This document shows, piece by piece, positions 35,483-49,397 of a stretch of 64,000 nt of DNA. The number at the start of each line of letters is the position of its first letter. Positions within the stretch are counted from its first letter, which is position 1. The notes beneath the pieces were generated by a model. The model saw nothing but the letters and a program-made list of their open reading frames with translations, searched no databases and was not told where the DNA came from. The position numbers were made by a program, and so were the translations under genes. The stretch comes from Trichaptum fuscoviolaceum (lineage: Eukaryota > Basidiomycota > Agaricomycetes > Hymenochaetales > Trichaptaceae): the NCBI GenBank assembly GCA_910574455.1, contig CAJSYZ010000001.1, positions 3,455,424-3,519,423 of the forward strand. The letters are read 5' to 3'.

Positions 35483-36853
35483 CTAACCTTCCAAACCCTT
35501 AGCAACATCTTCCTCGTCCTTTTCTTCCATATCAATCTCGCCCTCCCCATCGGCGGTGCTATCTGTATTTGACGCTGTCCCATTCAGTCCGTTCACCATA
35601 CCATTCGCCGGTCCCTGAGCTTGTGATTGCTGTTGGCCCAGCGTAGGATCAATTTGTGCTTGTGGTTGTCCCGGAGATGGAGCAGCGCCATTCGTTGCAT
35701 TCCCGAAGGGCGAAGGCGCAGTCAGTGGCCGATGGAAGCGTGCGCGGAAGTCATTCTGTTCGTCCACTTGTTGAGGAGGAACAAAGGGAGTAGTGCTAGA
35801 TGAACTTGGTCCGGCACCGTTTTGCTGTTGATGCTCCGTGTTCACCTTCGCAGCTTGCTCAGCATAATGAATGCGGCGCTGTTTGTAGGACAGAATGTAT
35901 CGCTCAGCAAAGAAGTCAATATAATATGAACGCAGACTTACGGCATGATCCCATTGATCCCACGCAGCAGAAAGAATAGGCTCCAAGGATGCAAGCTCCT
36001 CGTTCGTCATGTGCAACGATCGTAAGAGATGTTGCTTTAACAGGGGTGAACATGAGAATGATAGGAGAAGAGTAGAAGCAAATGTCTGTCCCCCGGTATG
36101 GCCCTGCGGGAAGGGTTGCTCTGCACTCAGCTCCTGCTGTGGAGGAGGGACAGGCTGATACTGTCCGTCCGGGCCTAGTGCGTAATGTATCTCCTCCATC
36201 CCGCCGACGCCATCGTTGCCCATGGCAAGTCCGAGTTCTGCCATTTTCTTCTGTTTTACCAGAGCTCGGTGTTTTCTTTGCCGCTCCCGTGCAGCTGCGC
36301 GAACCCGGTCTCTGCGATTTAATTCCTCCGGAGTGAGCACTCCGCTCTGCGGAATCACAGTCGGTTGAGGTAACGAAGGAGGCGGGTGTGTGTGTGGTGT
36401 GTGTGCTTGCTGCACTTCCTGTGGCTGCGGCGGGGGCGGGAAGGACTGTTGTACAGCAGGAGGCGGAGGCGGTGGATGCTGTTGCTGCTGTGGTTGAACA
36501 GGAAGATGCTGCTGCTGCTGTTGATGGACAGGTATGGGATTAGATGAGGAACTAGCAGCTGCAGCCACCGCTTCTTGGATGCCAGGAAAGGAGGCCAGAT
36601 GAAGGGCGGCATCCGCCATATGGCGGCGCTTGTCGCGTTCACGCTTCCGACGCTGACGTTCCCTAGCTTTCTCTCTTTTCTCTTGTTGTTTCGCGGGGTC
36701 CAATGCTGCATCTGAAGCTCTGGCGCGCTTGGAGCGTCCACTGCGTTGAGGGCTTTGAGAAGAACCAGTAGACTGGGAGGCTGGGACAGCGGGAAAGGGT
36801 TGGTCAAACATCACAGCAGATCTATTCGCATTGGCATCCATTGTCGCCATCAT
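35483..36853 (-). CDS. Gln/Pro-rich protein with basic clusters
   Basis: A single open exon. I place the start at 36853 (MMATMDANANRS); the frame continues open to an ATG at 36994, which would give 503 residues. Visible features are two clusters of RERQRRKRERDKR and RERQRKHRALVKQKK type that resemble the basic regions of DNA-binding proteins, a Gln-rich stretch with runs of Gln, a Pro-rich stretch, a conserved-looking helical region (LRSLHMTNEELASLEPIL), and an acidic C-terminus. No leucine zipper heptads follow the basic clusters, so bZIP is not supported. A gtaagt...ctgag segment of 39 nt near 35899-35937 could be a very short intron, but its frame is open either way. A nuclear regulatory role is inferred only from composition. 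Confidence 0.6.
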   Translation of the reverse strand: MMATMDANANRSAVMFDQPFPAVPASQSTGSSQSPQRSGRSKRARASDAALDPAKQQEKREKARERQRRKRERDKRRHMADAALHLASFPGIQEAVAAAASSSSNPIPVHQQQQQHLPVQPQQQQHPPPPPPAVQQSFPPPPQPQEVQQAHTPHTHPPPSLPQPTVIPQSGVLTPEELNRRDRVRAAARERQRKHRALVKQKKMAELGLAMGNDGVGGMEEIHYALGPDGQYQPVPPPQQELSAEQPFPQGHTGGQTFASTLLLSFSCSPLLKQHLLRSLHMTNEELASLEPILSAAWDQWDHAVSLRSYYIDFFAERYILSYKQRRIHYAEQAAKVNTEHQQQNGAGPSSSSTTPFVPPQQVDEQNDFRARFHRPLTAPSPFGNATNGAAPSPGQPQAQIDPTLGQQQSQAQGPANGMVNGLNGTASNTDSTADGEGEIDMEEKDEEDVAKGLEG

Positions 36854-37195
36854 CGTCCTCGACAGCAGCGAAGACGATGGGTGTATCTCAGCGGAGAACC
36901 GTACTTTCGACGCGTCGCGGTTTTGTGTTTGAGCGAGCGTCAGTGACAATTCGTGACCTTTGGGGTGACAGTGTTGCACAGAGAACGGGGTCACGACTCA
37001 AACGCCCGCATGCCCTTTTAGTATGACTCCTGTCATTTTTTAAGCTCCGTCACGCACTCCGTCACAACCACAAACCTTATTTCTCTTCCGAAATGTTTTA
37101 CGCTCGTCCAATTCGATCACAGCGATAAGATCAAATCTACAGGCCACGCATGCATGGCAGAATAATATACGGTGGAATGAATAGTTATGTTACAA

Positions 37196-37653
37196 TTATT
37201 TGCGCTCAGGAGGTTCAGTTGGTGGCACGCCCCAATCTGGCACACCGGCTGGTCGCTCAATTCGCTTGGGCTCCCATTCTTCATCCGTCTTTGCCTGTAG
37301 TCGCTGTTTCAAGGTAGATGAGCAAGGAGTCACAGAGACACAAAGGAGAGAGGCCAACATAATACTCCTCTCGAATGTCGAACTTCTTCTTGCGCTTCTT
37401 CATGCCGAGCTCGTCCTCTCTCGTCAGCTGCAAAATACAGGATCAGTTACCATCTTTCGAGACGCAGAAAGCAATGATATACCGCTGATGTTCGTTGACT
37501 CTGGAGGTCATAACGTGTCTGGGTGAATGTCGTCATCCCAAAGGAAGCTCCCACTATAATGAGGACGAATGGGATCCCAAACAGTGCCGGATATTTTCTG
37601 ACTGCGCGGGCGAAAGGGCTGGGATTGATGGGGTTGGACGAAAACGCAGGCAT
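37196..37653 (-). CDS. COX16: Cytochrome c oxidase assembly factor COX16
   Basis: Minus-strand exons 37653-37483, 37427-37359 and 37303-37196 encode 115 residues. Cox16 is a small mitochondrial inner-membrane protein needed for assembly of complex IV. The sequence shows an N-terminal RKYPALFGIPFVLIIVGASF membrane helix, TRYDLQ just after it, then the conserved DELGMKKRKKKFDIREEYYRLQ stretch rebuilt across two introns (55 bp each), and WEPKRIERPAGVPDWG at the C-terminus. Length and motif order match the family. The helix begins close to the N-terminus with no long presequence, as usual. Confidence 0.9.
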
Positions 37654-38138
37654 GTCGCTATTTCTTCGTCTTTTGTCACCTTATTGAGTACATGTATAGC
37701 TTGCCTTTACTCAGAGGACGAAGGATAACGATATTGTGAGACAGCAGGTTGAATTAGGGATTGTCTTCACTGGCCCAATTTGTGCTGGTGGCTGTGCGCT
37801 CGTTAATATAACTGTATGTACAGTAGTACTTAGGAACTAAGAACAAAAAATCTTATGCATACTTCTCTTTTATTTCTGCAAAACATACATTCATTCTATA
37901 CACAAGTCAAGATGTTCACTGTGCTCGGTGTGGCGAACTGCGGTAGAAATGAAGAGGGACGAAAGACCGGGTAAAGCCGAAGCTCGGATCGATGGCCCAC
38001 CATTTCCAGACGGCCGCTTGCCAGTGATTAAATTGACCATCATCACTGTTTTAACTTATTACCTGCTGCTCCATTACTTTGTTCTTCGACCACCACAGCT
38101 TCTTGGAGAGCGCTTGCTCACCGTAGACGACGTCTAGC
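37654..38138. other. Divergent promoter region COX16/ADE12
   Basis: The start codons of COX16 (minus) and ADE12 (plus) face away from each other across 485 bp, so the promoters share this space. Short open frames inside have no features. Confidence 0.45.
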
Positions 38139-40057
<1,919 letters not shown>

Positions 40058-40212
40058 TTATCGGACATTGTACTGTAATACCAATCTATTATGTAGATTC
40101 CAAAGCCTACCTTGGAGGCGGGAAAGGCAAATAAGCTGACCGTGGCGCCGACGCTGATAGTGTACTTTCAAGTTATGCGCGCGCACGGACCACTGGCAAG
40201 AGTTTGTCGTCA

Positions 40213-40218
40213 CGTGCC
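40213..40218. promoter_or_regulatory. CACGTG E-box-like site
   Basis: A palindromic cacgtg occurs about 155 bp after the ADE12 stop, upstream of a stretch that looks like a spliced non-coding transcript. In fungi such sites are bound by bHLH factors of the Cbf1/Pho4 kind. Function here is inferred only. Confidence 0.25.
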
Positions 40219-41145
40219 GCTGCCAGGTTATTTCAACGAAACATTTTTTTAGTGGTCGTCGTTTCGCCTCTGCTTCATCGTCTTGTCTCTTACGTCGTTC
40301 TGTTGATTTCATGCATAAATTGAAGCTTATAGGTGAGGTCATGTTCTCTCGCACTCTTTCGTGATGATTTCGTTTGCCGCCCCAGTCGTAGCTCAAGGGC
40401 CTTGACGAACGGCAGAGCAATAAGCCAAACATTTTGCACCTCTGATCATCTCCCTTTTTGCCTGTTGTCTGTTTGCTCATCCTCAAGTTGCTGACTCCTT
40501 CAATTATCCAGGTATGCAATATGTGGTTCAAACCTATCTCTTTGTGTCGGTTTATGTAATGTAGTGGAACGTGAGGTGTATGTGGGAGGGTGGTGAGTTT
40601 ACTTCCTGTTTTTCTTTTTTTGATGAGAACCATTATCACATCTACCGATGTCGAAGGCATCTGCGGAAACACACTACAAAAAACTAAGAACAGCCAGCTG
40701 ACCTTCGCTTGAGACCAATCTTCTTTTGTTCTGGCGCTGATACTGTTATTTCCAGGTTTATCGTTCGTGGGCTTTGTTAACATGGTTCACGCCCTTCAAA
40801 CTTCACATACGTTTAGTGCTGTTATCTTTACGATAGTTGTTATCTGTCGTAGATATATGTTATGTGAACGAAATTGGGTTTGTCGAAGGAAACAAACAAT
40901 GCAAGCCTGTCATTGAGTAATGAGGCCTATAAGTTGAAGCCTGAGCCTGAGTTTCTGTCGATTGATTATCTTTGCGTATAAAGTATATTGTGCCACAATG
41001 GGGACAAAAACAAGAGTATAGTTTGAGACTCGTAAAGTAAATATTCAGACAATGGTAATGCATAGTACGCACTGACACGAGAATGAGACAATATATATAA
41101 ATTGTGCAGACCATATGGATCGTACAACAACATAAAAGAACATGT
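40219..41145 (+). ncRNA. Possible spliced non-coding snoRNA host transcript
   Basis: No protein is supported. Instead I see two intron-like units with good splice motifs: gtgaggt near 40336 to ttatccag near 40511, and gtgagttt near 40591 to atttccag near 40757. Exonic parts between them lack a sustained coding frame. Each intron holds a TGATGA-type C box and a downstream CTGA D box about 75-80 nt apart (40367 to about 40445, and about 40621 to about 40703). That layout fits intron-encoded C/D snoRNAs in a non-coding host gene. No convincing terminal stems or verified rRNA guides were found, so this is a hypothesis. Confidence 0.25.
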
Positions 41146-44029
41146 TTACCGCACTCGTGCAGTCTGAGGGGCCCCAGAGCCAGCCATACGATTTCCCAGC
41201 CCTTGAGCGAAACGCGCTCCTCGCCCTCCCCGAGCACCACCCCTTGCAGATCCGCGCGTTCGCTCTGAACGACCCTTCCTCTCGCCTGTCCCTTCATTCC
41301 GCTTTTCGCCTTTGTTGCCGTCCGCCCGATCACCCCAGGTCGGTTGGTTGCCCTGCTTTAGATCGAGCGCCTTCTCGTTCTGCTCCACGAGCGTATTCAC
41401 CCGTTCAGCTAGTGTCAGTGCCAAGTGCTGTACGCGAGACATGTCGACATGGTGGAAGACGACGACACCCGTCGATTGGTCCAATGACGCGGACAACTCC
41501 TCGTTCCAAATCATCTTCGAAATGATAGACGTGACTTGCTTTAACGGAAGCGAGAAGGTGCGGGCTAGCAAAGCCAGCGAAAGGTTTTTGTAATGAGGTG
41601 CGTACGCGAAAAGGTAAGTGCGAAGTGCTTCCTCCTGGATTCGCCTAAGAGAAAAATATAAGGTAGTGAAGTCAGAAATGCAACAAACCTTTGAAGCAGA
41701 GCACGCTTACTTTGAAAGCATCTCTTGGACGTTTGCGGACTCAGGCATCAAGACCCAGATCTTGATGCTCTGTATAAGGTCACGGCACTTCTCCCAGTCC
41801 CCTTCCTGTAAAGCCTTGCTGGCTTGCATGATATGATCCCTTGTACTTTCTGGGGGACCAGTGAAGACCTGTCGGTCAGCGAAGTCCAGAAGACGACGGA
41901 AAGGCTTAGACACAGCCTTCCGTTTTTGCTCTTCATTATCAATACTAGCAAGCATCGGGATCTCAACAAGCATACTTGAGACCAAGAAGACGGCCTCGAG
42001 CAATTCCGTGTTGATGTGCATGTGGAAAGGCAGTTGCCTCTGCCTTTCCGCCTTCTCCTGCTCCGGAGTGATTGTTTGGTACCGTTGCTGATGAACACCC
42101 TGTGCCAGCAACTCCTTCACCCGTTGCGTGTTGAAGATTTCCTGTAGGGTTGCCTGGCACTCGCGAATAAGACCCACGCGGAATGCACATAAACCGATCT
42201 GCACAACTGTGCGATTGTACAAAATTTGAGTAGCCACGTCCGCAGCATGGACGGATTCCTGTAGATGGGACATTAAGAACATATCACGAGCGGTATGATA
42301 ATCGTTGTGAAGGGCATGGTGGTAGATATGGCAAAGCATGGAGCGCGTCTTCAAAAGCGCATTACCAGACTTGTAGAGGTGTACACAGAGCGACTGAACT
42401 AAAGTCGACGTTGAGCCTGACGTTGTAAGCGTTGCTGATGGGGGTGAAGATGAGTCGGGAAGTGATGACTCGAGGGCTTGTATTACGGCGTCGGGCTGAA
42501 GAGGCATGACGTCAATTTATATGAAAGTAAATGTCATATGAGCTTCTCACCTTTGAGTAGATATGCTCTAATCGGCGAAGGATGACACGAGAAAGAGGGT
42601 CCTCTTGTTTCGTCTTTTCGTAGAATCCCTGGGCAAGACAAATTGTTTGGTAAAGGCCCTTTTCATCCCGTAATCTCTCGACATAATCCGTTCCGTGGGG
42701 ATCGATGTTTTGCAAGCTCTTCGTGAATTCATCATCCAAACGATCAATGAAGCTTATAATGCTTCCTCGAATTCGGACAATGCCGTCCTTCTCATCGTCT
42801 GGCGAGCGCTCCTTCATCTCATCATAATCTTCGGTGGTCTCCTCTACGGAATACTGAGGATTGACTGCAAGGATATTGATGAGCTGGTCGACTTCACGCT
42901 GAGCGGCCAACCAAAGTTCCGTCGGCATATGTGTTGCAACCGAAGAATTGTAGTCGAAACGGGATGCAATCAATGTGAGAAGCACACGTATTCGCTGATA
43001 CACAGTAACCGCAACTTCCAGCAGTTTTTCCAGAATCCGAATTTGCTCGGTCCGGTCAGTATGCTACAAATGAAAGTAAAAAGGTGTTGTGCGATGAAAT
43101 ATCAGTACCACTGACCTTCTTGCCTCGTGCTTCTTGGATGAGTTGCAGATTCTGGAAAATGCTTTCCGAGGTAAACTGCATAGCCTTCCCACCCTTCCCG
43201 ACAGTCGTAAAATCATCATCACCGGCCTCCTCTGCAGCGCCAGCCACGACCTTCTTCGCTTTGGGGGCTGCAGCGACGACTGGCTGGGCAGCTGCGTACT
43301 CACGTTCAAACGCTTCTGGGTCCTATAACTTTTGTTCAAAAACCATTCCTGTGCGGAAAGGTTATATACACACCTCTACTAGCAGCTTAATCTCCCGTTC
43401 AAACTCCTTGGACGTTTTCTTAACTTTCTGTTTCATGCTGTTGAGAGCACGCGCATTTGACGCGTTCATTTTCTTCTTCGATTCCTTGTCCTTAGCAAGA
43501 GCATTATTTATTGACTGCTCCATATTCGCTAAGCTGCGAATAAAGAAACTCGGAACGCGCTCTGCTACATTTGTTTGACGTTCCACCATGCGCAAGAGCT
43601 TGTCGAATTCTAGATCGCTTTGTCAGATCCCACTGCAGGAATCTATGCAAGGAACGCACCATTAGAAATCGCAACCCAATCGTTGATTTTCAGAGCGTTC
43701 TCAATTGTCTTTCCAACCGCTCCCATTTCATCGATGCGCTTGTCCTTTGCGCTTTTGATAACCCCTTTAACGTCCTCGTCACTCTCGTCGTCGAAGTCAC
43801 CCTTATTTTTCTCCTTGTCGCTGTCCGAATCATCGTCACTGTCGTCTTCTGATTCTGAGTCGGAGGAAGACGAGCCTGACGAGGCCGCTCCCTTCAAAAA
43901 TCTCATCATGCCTGCGGGCTTCGATACTGCGGGCTTCGACGGCGCCTCATCGTCGCTGGACATCAACTCCTCTTCCGACTCTTCGGTGTCAGAGTCGGAG
44001 TCTCCTGCTTGTCTGAAAAAGCGTGACAT
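41146..44029 (-). CDS. NIP1: Translation initiation factor eIF3 subunit c
   Basis: Six minus-strand exons, 44029-43660, 43609-43374, 43322-43116, 43063-42551, 42495-41711 and 41644-41146, encode 869 residues. eIF3c is a core subunit of eIF3 that bridges eIF1, eIF5 and the 40S ribosome. The start MSRFFRQ is followed by a long acidic Asp/Ser/Glu region as in yeast Nip1, then the helical eIF3c N-terminal domain (NDWVAISNEFDKLLR), the central helical repeats, and a PCI domain with FRRLLDFADRQVFTGPPE, WEKCRDLI and TYLFAYAPHY. The C-terminus is Arg/Gly-rich (GGARGGRGARF), possibly RNA-binding. All five introns are 50-66 bp with canonical ends. Confidence 0.95.
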
Positions 44030-44364
44030 TGTGTGTACTGCTGGTAGGGTGTTGTTGTGTAGTAAAGTAGAGTAGAATACGAAAAGCCTACGAGGCGGTG
44101 TTATAGACTGGGCAAGTCAACAGCGAGGGTATTTCACGAACCTCGAATTTTTGTAACAAAATAAAGTTATGTCAGTTTGTCACACGCTCCCATTTTTTGA
44201 GTCACAGACTGAGCGCGGAGCCTCAGACAGCACACTGCTTTTATTTCTAGCTCATTGCTTGGCTTACAGATTACAGACCTGTGTTCTTTGTACATGAGAA
44301 CCAGCTCTATATAAATGTCATAATACATTATGTGCGTAAAAATTAAATGAAACAACTACATAAA
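44030..44364. other. Intergenic region
   Basis: Contains the eIF3c 5' leader and the 3' UTR of the CCCH-ankyrin-AAA+ gene. No coding or RNA gene recognised. Confidence 0.4.
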
Positions 44365-47300
44365 TCAAGCAGCCTCCATCAGATGAGTCGATACATTACG
44401 ATACAGCGAGCGTGCCCCTTCTGAGGGAACATAATCAGCCACAGACCGTGCAGCAACTTGCTCGAACTCCTCTGGCGATAGTTCATGAGCAAGATCACCT
44501 CCCACAGAAAGCAAAGCTTCAGATGCTAATGCCAACTTTTCCTCTGAAGTGAAGGGCACGAATGGTAAGACCGTAGTTACTCTGGACATTAAGGATGCCT
44601 TGATACACCAAGGACAATTAGAGGTCGCCTGTTTTTATACATCAACTGATATAAACTCACCCCTAGCTTTTCTGATACACCAGGTCGTAGAAGTGCCATG
44701 AGCTCACGATACTCTGGCTTCGTCATTGGAATGTCTGGATCTTTCCGAGCATCGTGATAATCAAAAATGATATTCTGCCCAGTATTGGATGTGCCTATCC
44801 AGATGACGTTTCTAACGTCAATATGTCGACGGCCTGCATCGAACGAACAGCGGCCCGATTCCCAGGGCGCAAGTAAAGACCATAGGTTGCGTTCGTCTTC
44901 ATTCTTGTCAATTTCCTGTCGACGGGTAGACATTAGTTCAAACTGCGTTAAACAAAGCAAAAAATCCTACATCAAGTACAACGACACAGCGCTTCCCTTG
45001 ATTCTCAATAAGAAAATCAGCGAGCGTCTTCTCAGACGGCGGCTACAGATACAACATATCAATCTATGAAAAACAAATCTCATAGGTCAAGCTTACATCA
45101 TATGGGCTCATTGAAGGGCATTGCCACAGATCATGGGATGACTGGAGGACAGTCATGTTAACTGTATGAGTGGGAATACCTAGTAGGCTGCCAACTGCAT
45201 GTCTTTGTTAGTACAGATGCCTAGTTGACAAAACTTGAATATCGCTCACATTTACGGGCGAGGAAGCTCTTCCCGTGCCCACTCGGCCCACAGCAAAGGA
45301 CAACCAACGGATTGACCATTGCTTGTTTTGAGTGTATACTCAAGACCCAATACAAATGTTCAAGAGCTCTGTCCTGTCCTATGAGGTCGTAGCGGATACG
45401 TGTCAGAGGTCGGAAGAAAGATCGGCGTATGGACGATGCTTGAGCGGACTGCGGAGCGTTCGCTCTATTTAAGAAGTAACGCGTTGCCGGGTTCATGCTA
45501 TCACGTTTAGAGCTCTTTTGTTGTGTTTCAGGGCCATTGTCGTTGTTGCTCGAGGATCCTGCACTTGGTCCAGGCTGTTCTGAACCCCGTAGTTCTACAG
45601 GCAACACAGATGGATCCGCACCATAGGCAAGTAGCGTCTTGACAATTTCAGCCTTATGCACCAGCTGTTCGCTCCTAAGAGCAAATTCCAGAGCAGATTG
45701 AGGTCCAACATCATCGTTCGGCTGTACTTCTCCACTTGCAAGGACTCTTTCCACCTCAGCAACATCATCGCTCGCGATAGCAAACAGTAACGTTGGTTTG
45801 GGCGTGGCAATAGCATGGACGCTAGATAGCGTTGATAGTAGTGAGGTCCTGTTGGCTGATATAACAGATGGGGCAAGAGATGCTCTGCGGATGTCATGGG
45901 GAGGATCTGTCGACACTGCGAGTTCTTCAAAATCAAACCCACGCATCGATCCAGATAATGGGCTAAGCAAATCCAGATCCAAAGCACCGCGACTTTCGCC
46001 TGGAATAGGTTGTGTGATTGTGGGCTCTTCGTCAGCGTCTGATTGTGAGTAGAACAAGTTAGAGTCCTTAGTCGGCATATCTGGCATATCAGCTTCGTCG
46101 TCATCATCATACTCCGAAGTTGGAGAATCATCATCATGAGAGGGTATATCGGGATCGGCAAAAGCGGACAGTAGCGAAGTTCTAGAGGACGAAAGCTGCA
46201 ATAGTCAAAACATAATCAGTGATTGACACAATTGGGGATGTTCTCATGGACTCACCAATTGATTATCAACAAGCGATTGACTTGATACATGTGATGTAGA
46301 TGAACGTGCAGAAACTATGAAAAGTGTTATTCGATTAGTAGTTAGTGAAGCCGAAGAGTCTTACCTGAGGAAAGCCTATTACAATGCGATGAAGAAAGCG
46401 AAAAATGCGAATGACGAGACGAATTAGGCGTGTTAACAGCGATAGACTTTCCGCAACGAGATGATCAGCCGAAGTTATTAAAAGTGTGAGGGAAACCTTA
46501 CAAGTCGTAAAGGCCGCATCCAACTGGGACCTCCGCTGGATGCGGAATCGGAGACAGAACGATGAGCGGAGCGTGTCTGGGAAGGAAGGGAGTCCAGCTG
46601 TGATAAAGATGATAATCTGGTAGAAATAGATAGATTTGGACGAGAAGAACTGAGACGTTTCTTGTCATGAGATCGTCGACTTGCCTGAGAAATAGAAAGG
46701 AAACCATCCCAAGCATGGTTAGTCAGTACGACTTGTTAGATTAGCGAAAGCTGACTTCTTACATTGATAGTATTTGACCGTCGGAAACCGAATGTCACTT
46801 TCTGAGAGCTACTAGCCGACATTTCATCCCACGTAGTCTTCTGCGAGGAATGAGATGACATAGATGACGCTGATCGGGGTGGTGGGTATTCCTCAACCAA
46901 GGGCGATGGTTCCGGCCGTACAGTCTTCTCGAGAGATGGCGGGCAGGACGAATCACGGATTGCCTTCGTAGGCGAGGAGAAAGATCGAAATGTAAGCCTC
47001 CTCGGGCTTACTTTCTTCCTTTCTTCGGGCGAAACAGGAGAATCTACCAAAGTCTCAGACGTATGTGTAGAATGTAGGTCCGCGGACAAAGGCGACGGAT
47101 CCAAGGAATAACTTCCTCCACTGAAGTCAGCCAGTTCACTATCTTCTACAGGATGCACAAGAGCAGATCGAACCGTAGGGCTGATTGGGGATCGTGAACC
47201 GTCTGAAGCGGCGTCATCCTCATCATAAGAAGCCTCATCTTCATCTTCCTCGCTTTCGTAAGGTAGATTGACATTACCCCAACTACTTTCTTCAGAAGTG

Positions 47301-48749
47301 AAGGAAGTGCTGGATGAGGAGGGAACGAAGGATGAAGCGTCCATCTGACTGACAGCAGTTATAGTAAATTCGCCTTCGTCGTCCTTAAGTGTCCCGTTTG
47401 CACCTTCGATTGAACGTATTGACGTCTCTGGCAGAGGCGGGATGTCCTCCAAGTCGGCTTCGGCGGATCTGACTATATGAGGGTTTGTCTTCGGGGTTTG
47501 AGCATTATCTGTAGAGAAACTTCCGTCCGACTTTCGCTCCGATACGCTTGACTGGCTACTAACTGGCGAATCCACTGTTTCAAGGGATATAACGTCGTCG
47601 TCGGCGTACACTTTCGACTTGCGGATCGGTGTTGCATTCCCGGAAAACATACCAAAGATAGGTGAATGAAGCTCTCTTGTTCCGAATTGCGGAGAAAGTA
47701 TTCGTTTTGCCGGGGATGAAAATGGAGATGAGAGCAGATCAAGAGTCGACTGAAGACTTCCACGAGATGGTGTTAGAGGCGCTTCATACGTCTGTCTGAT
47801 TTCGATAACATTATTGTCTAAAACCTGCGTTTCGTCCATGGGTGAGTATTGCGTGACAATCGGAGAGGGCAGCTTCGCTCGAGAAGAAGGTGAGCGTTTC
47901 GGAGTGGAGGTCAATGGCTCTGAGCCGAGCGCAGGAAGACACTCTGGCGGCTCCGGAAAGTCACTAAGCATCGAGAACCCAGGGCCTTCAGAAGTCAGGT
48001 TGAATGAACCATCGAATGGTGAGCTCAGTGGGGCTGCAAAGTCTTGGAATGGATATAGCAGTAGTTCAGATGCTTCTTGCACGTCCACGTCTGGTAAATC
48101 AACCTCAGCTGTTGACATCTCCTCGCCTTCGGGGATGACCACAGACGGATCGAGGCTTGCCTCCACAGCTGACGAGGAATAATACGACGGAAGCACGCTA
48201 GAGCTCGGCTCTGTAATTTCATTTATCGCCAAAGGCTCCCCTCCTCCCTCCGTAGTGTCCCCTTCATCGCTAACTTCCTCCTCTTCCACGTCAGGGCCTA
48301 TTACAGATTGAAGGGCGAATAAAAGACCTGAAAGGCGGGGAGAACGGGGAGGAGATCGCACAGAGCGTCGTTTCCTCTCAGTACTCTGAGATGGCGTTCT
48401 GGTGAGTCTCTGAGAGTGGATTGATGAATGGTGATTGGAAGGACCGGCATATTCGATATTTCCTTCCCCCGGTGAAGGCTCAGTATAATTCTGAATATGC
48501 TGTACATCTTCAGGAAGTACACTTGCTGGATCCAGGTCGTATGTTTGTGGTGTAATCTCGTTTGTGAATTTGGCACTGTGGATGAAATTGCATGAGTCTG
48601 CAAACAAGCAACGTCCTTGTGAATAGAAAGGGCAGGGCCGAGCTGAAATAAAAAAAATGGTAGCAACCAGTATTATGTCAGAAAAACATACGAAAAGCTC
48701 ACGAAACGAACTTACTTTTCCGCTTCCAGTACGGGGGAGGAGCTGCCAT
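44365..48749 (-). CDS. CCCH zinc finger-ankyrin-AAA+ ATPase fusion
   Basis: Ten exons join in frame to 1,280 residues: 48749-48716, 48642-46763, 46684-46502, 46446-46365, 46314-46256, 46195-45250, 45194-45097, 45042-44971, 44915-44661, 44598-44365. A canonical CCCH finger is at residues 15-33 (Cys15-x7-Cys23-x5-Cys29-x3-His33), the type that binds RNA. About 800 residues rich in Ser, Pro, Glu and Asp follow, probably disordered. An ankyrin-like segment (LLFAIASDDVAEVERVLASG and LLAYGADP) lies near residue 880. The AAA+ ATPase has LIGQDRAL, Walker A GPSGHGKS near 1050, Walker B VVVLDEID, and sensor-1-like WIGTSNTG, closest to ClpB C-terminal or torsin-type modules. Function unknown. The long second exon and the ATPase exon could be taken for two genes; exon phases 0, 0, 1, 0 support one. 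Confidence 0.75.
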
Positions 48750-49397
48750 AGATCACATCAGAGACAAGAAAGAGGGTGGGGAGGGAAAAGCAAGACTTGC
48801 TTGGGAGAAGTGAAGCGAGCGAGTTCAACGTCAAAAGTCAAACTGAACCAGATTCAGCCGGCGGACCCTGAATCGACCCTGTGTTGACGCGTTGTTTACC
48901 GACACCCATGCACGTAAATACGCACAAGCGTGTAATTCTCTTCAAATTTCAATAAATTTTGATTCCGTTCGTTGTTGGCATTTGTTATGTAGAGCTTCAA
49001 ACCCCTTATTGTAGTTTGAGCCAAGCTTATGGCGGCATTAGCTGTGCTTTCTACCGTTTCCTTCACGCCTTACATCGTCTTTTACATGCACACACCACCA
49101 ATACTCAGGAAAAAGATAATGTTATTCCTATTTGCTTCGGATATACGCATACATACAATAATACAACAACGAGCGAGCGCGATAGATATGAATAGACAGC
49201 AGTCAGGGCTCTTTCGCCAGAAATTTTAATAGGGAAGGAGCGAAGCGATGAAAGAACGGTGGCCTTGCAGTCATTGAGATGGTAGCAAAAGAACGCGGGT
49301 ACTAGTGGTAGGCACTAGAAGAGTCAAGCGGAACGAAGGAAAGTCAGGATTGCAAGCTAACAAGGTTCAAAACACCTACATGGGAAATAGGATCGGC
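48750..49397. other. Intergenic region
   Basis: Contains the promoter of the CCCH-ankyrin-AAA+ gene and the 3' UTR of the first receptor. I searched both strands for short frames ending in a CaaX box and found none. Confidence 0.4.

Noticed and set aside
35483..36994. bZIP transcription factor call for the Gln-rich protein
   Set aside because: Basic clusters are present, but no leucine heptad repeat follows either of them.
36854..36994. Upstream 47 residues as the start of the Gln-rich protein
   Set aside because: The stretch lacks features and looks like read-through of the 5' leader; the MMATMDAN start seems more natural, though not proven.
40058..40783. 241-residue minus-strand frame after ADE12
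   Set aside because: Composition is biased, no domain is visible, and splice motifs on the plus strand explain the stretch better as a non-coding transcript.
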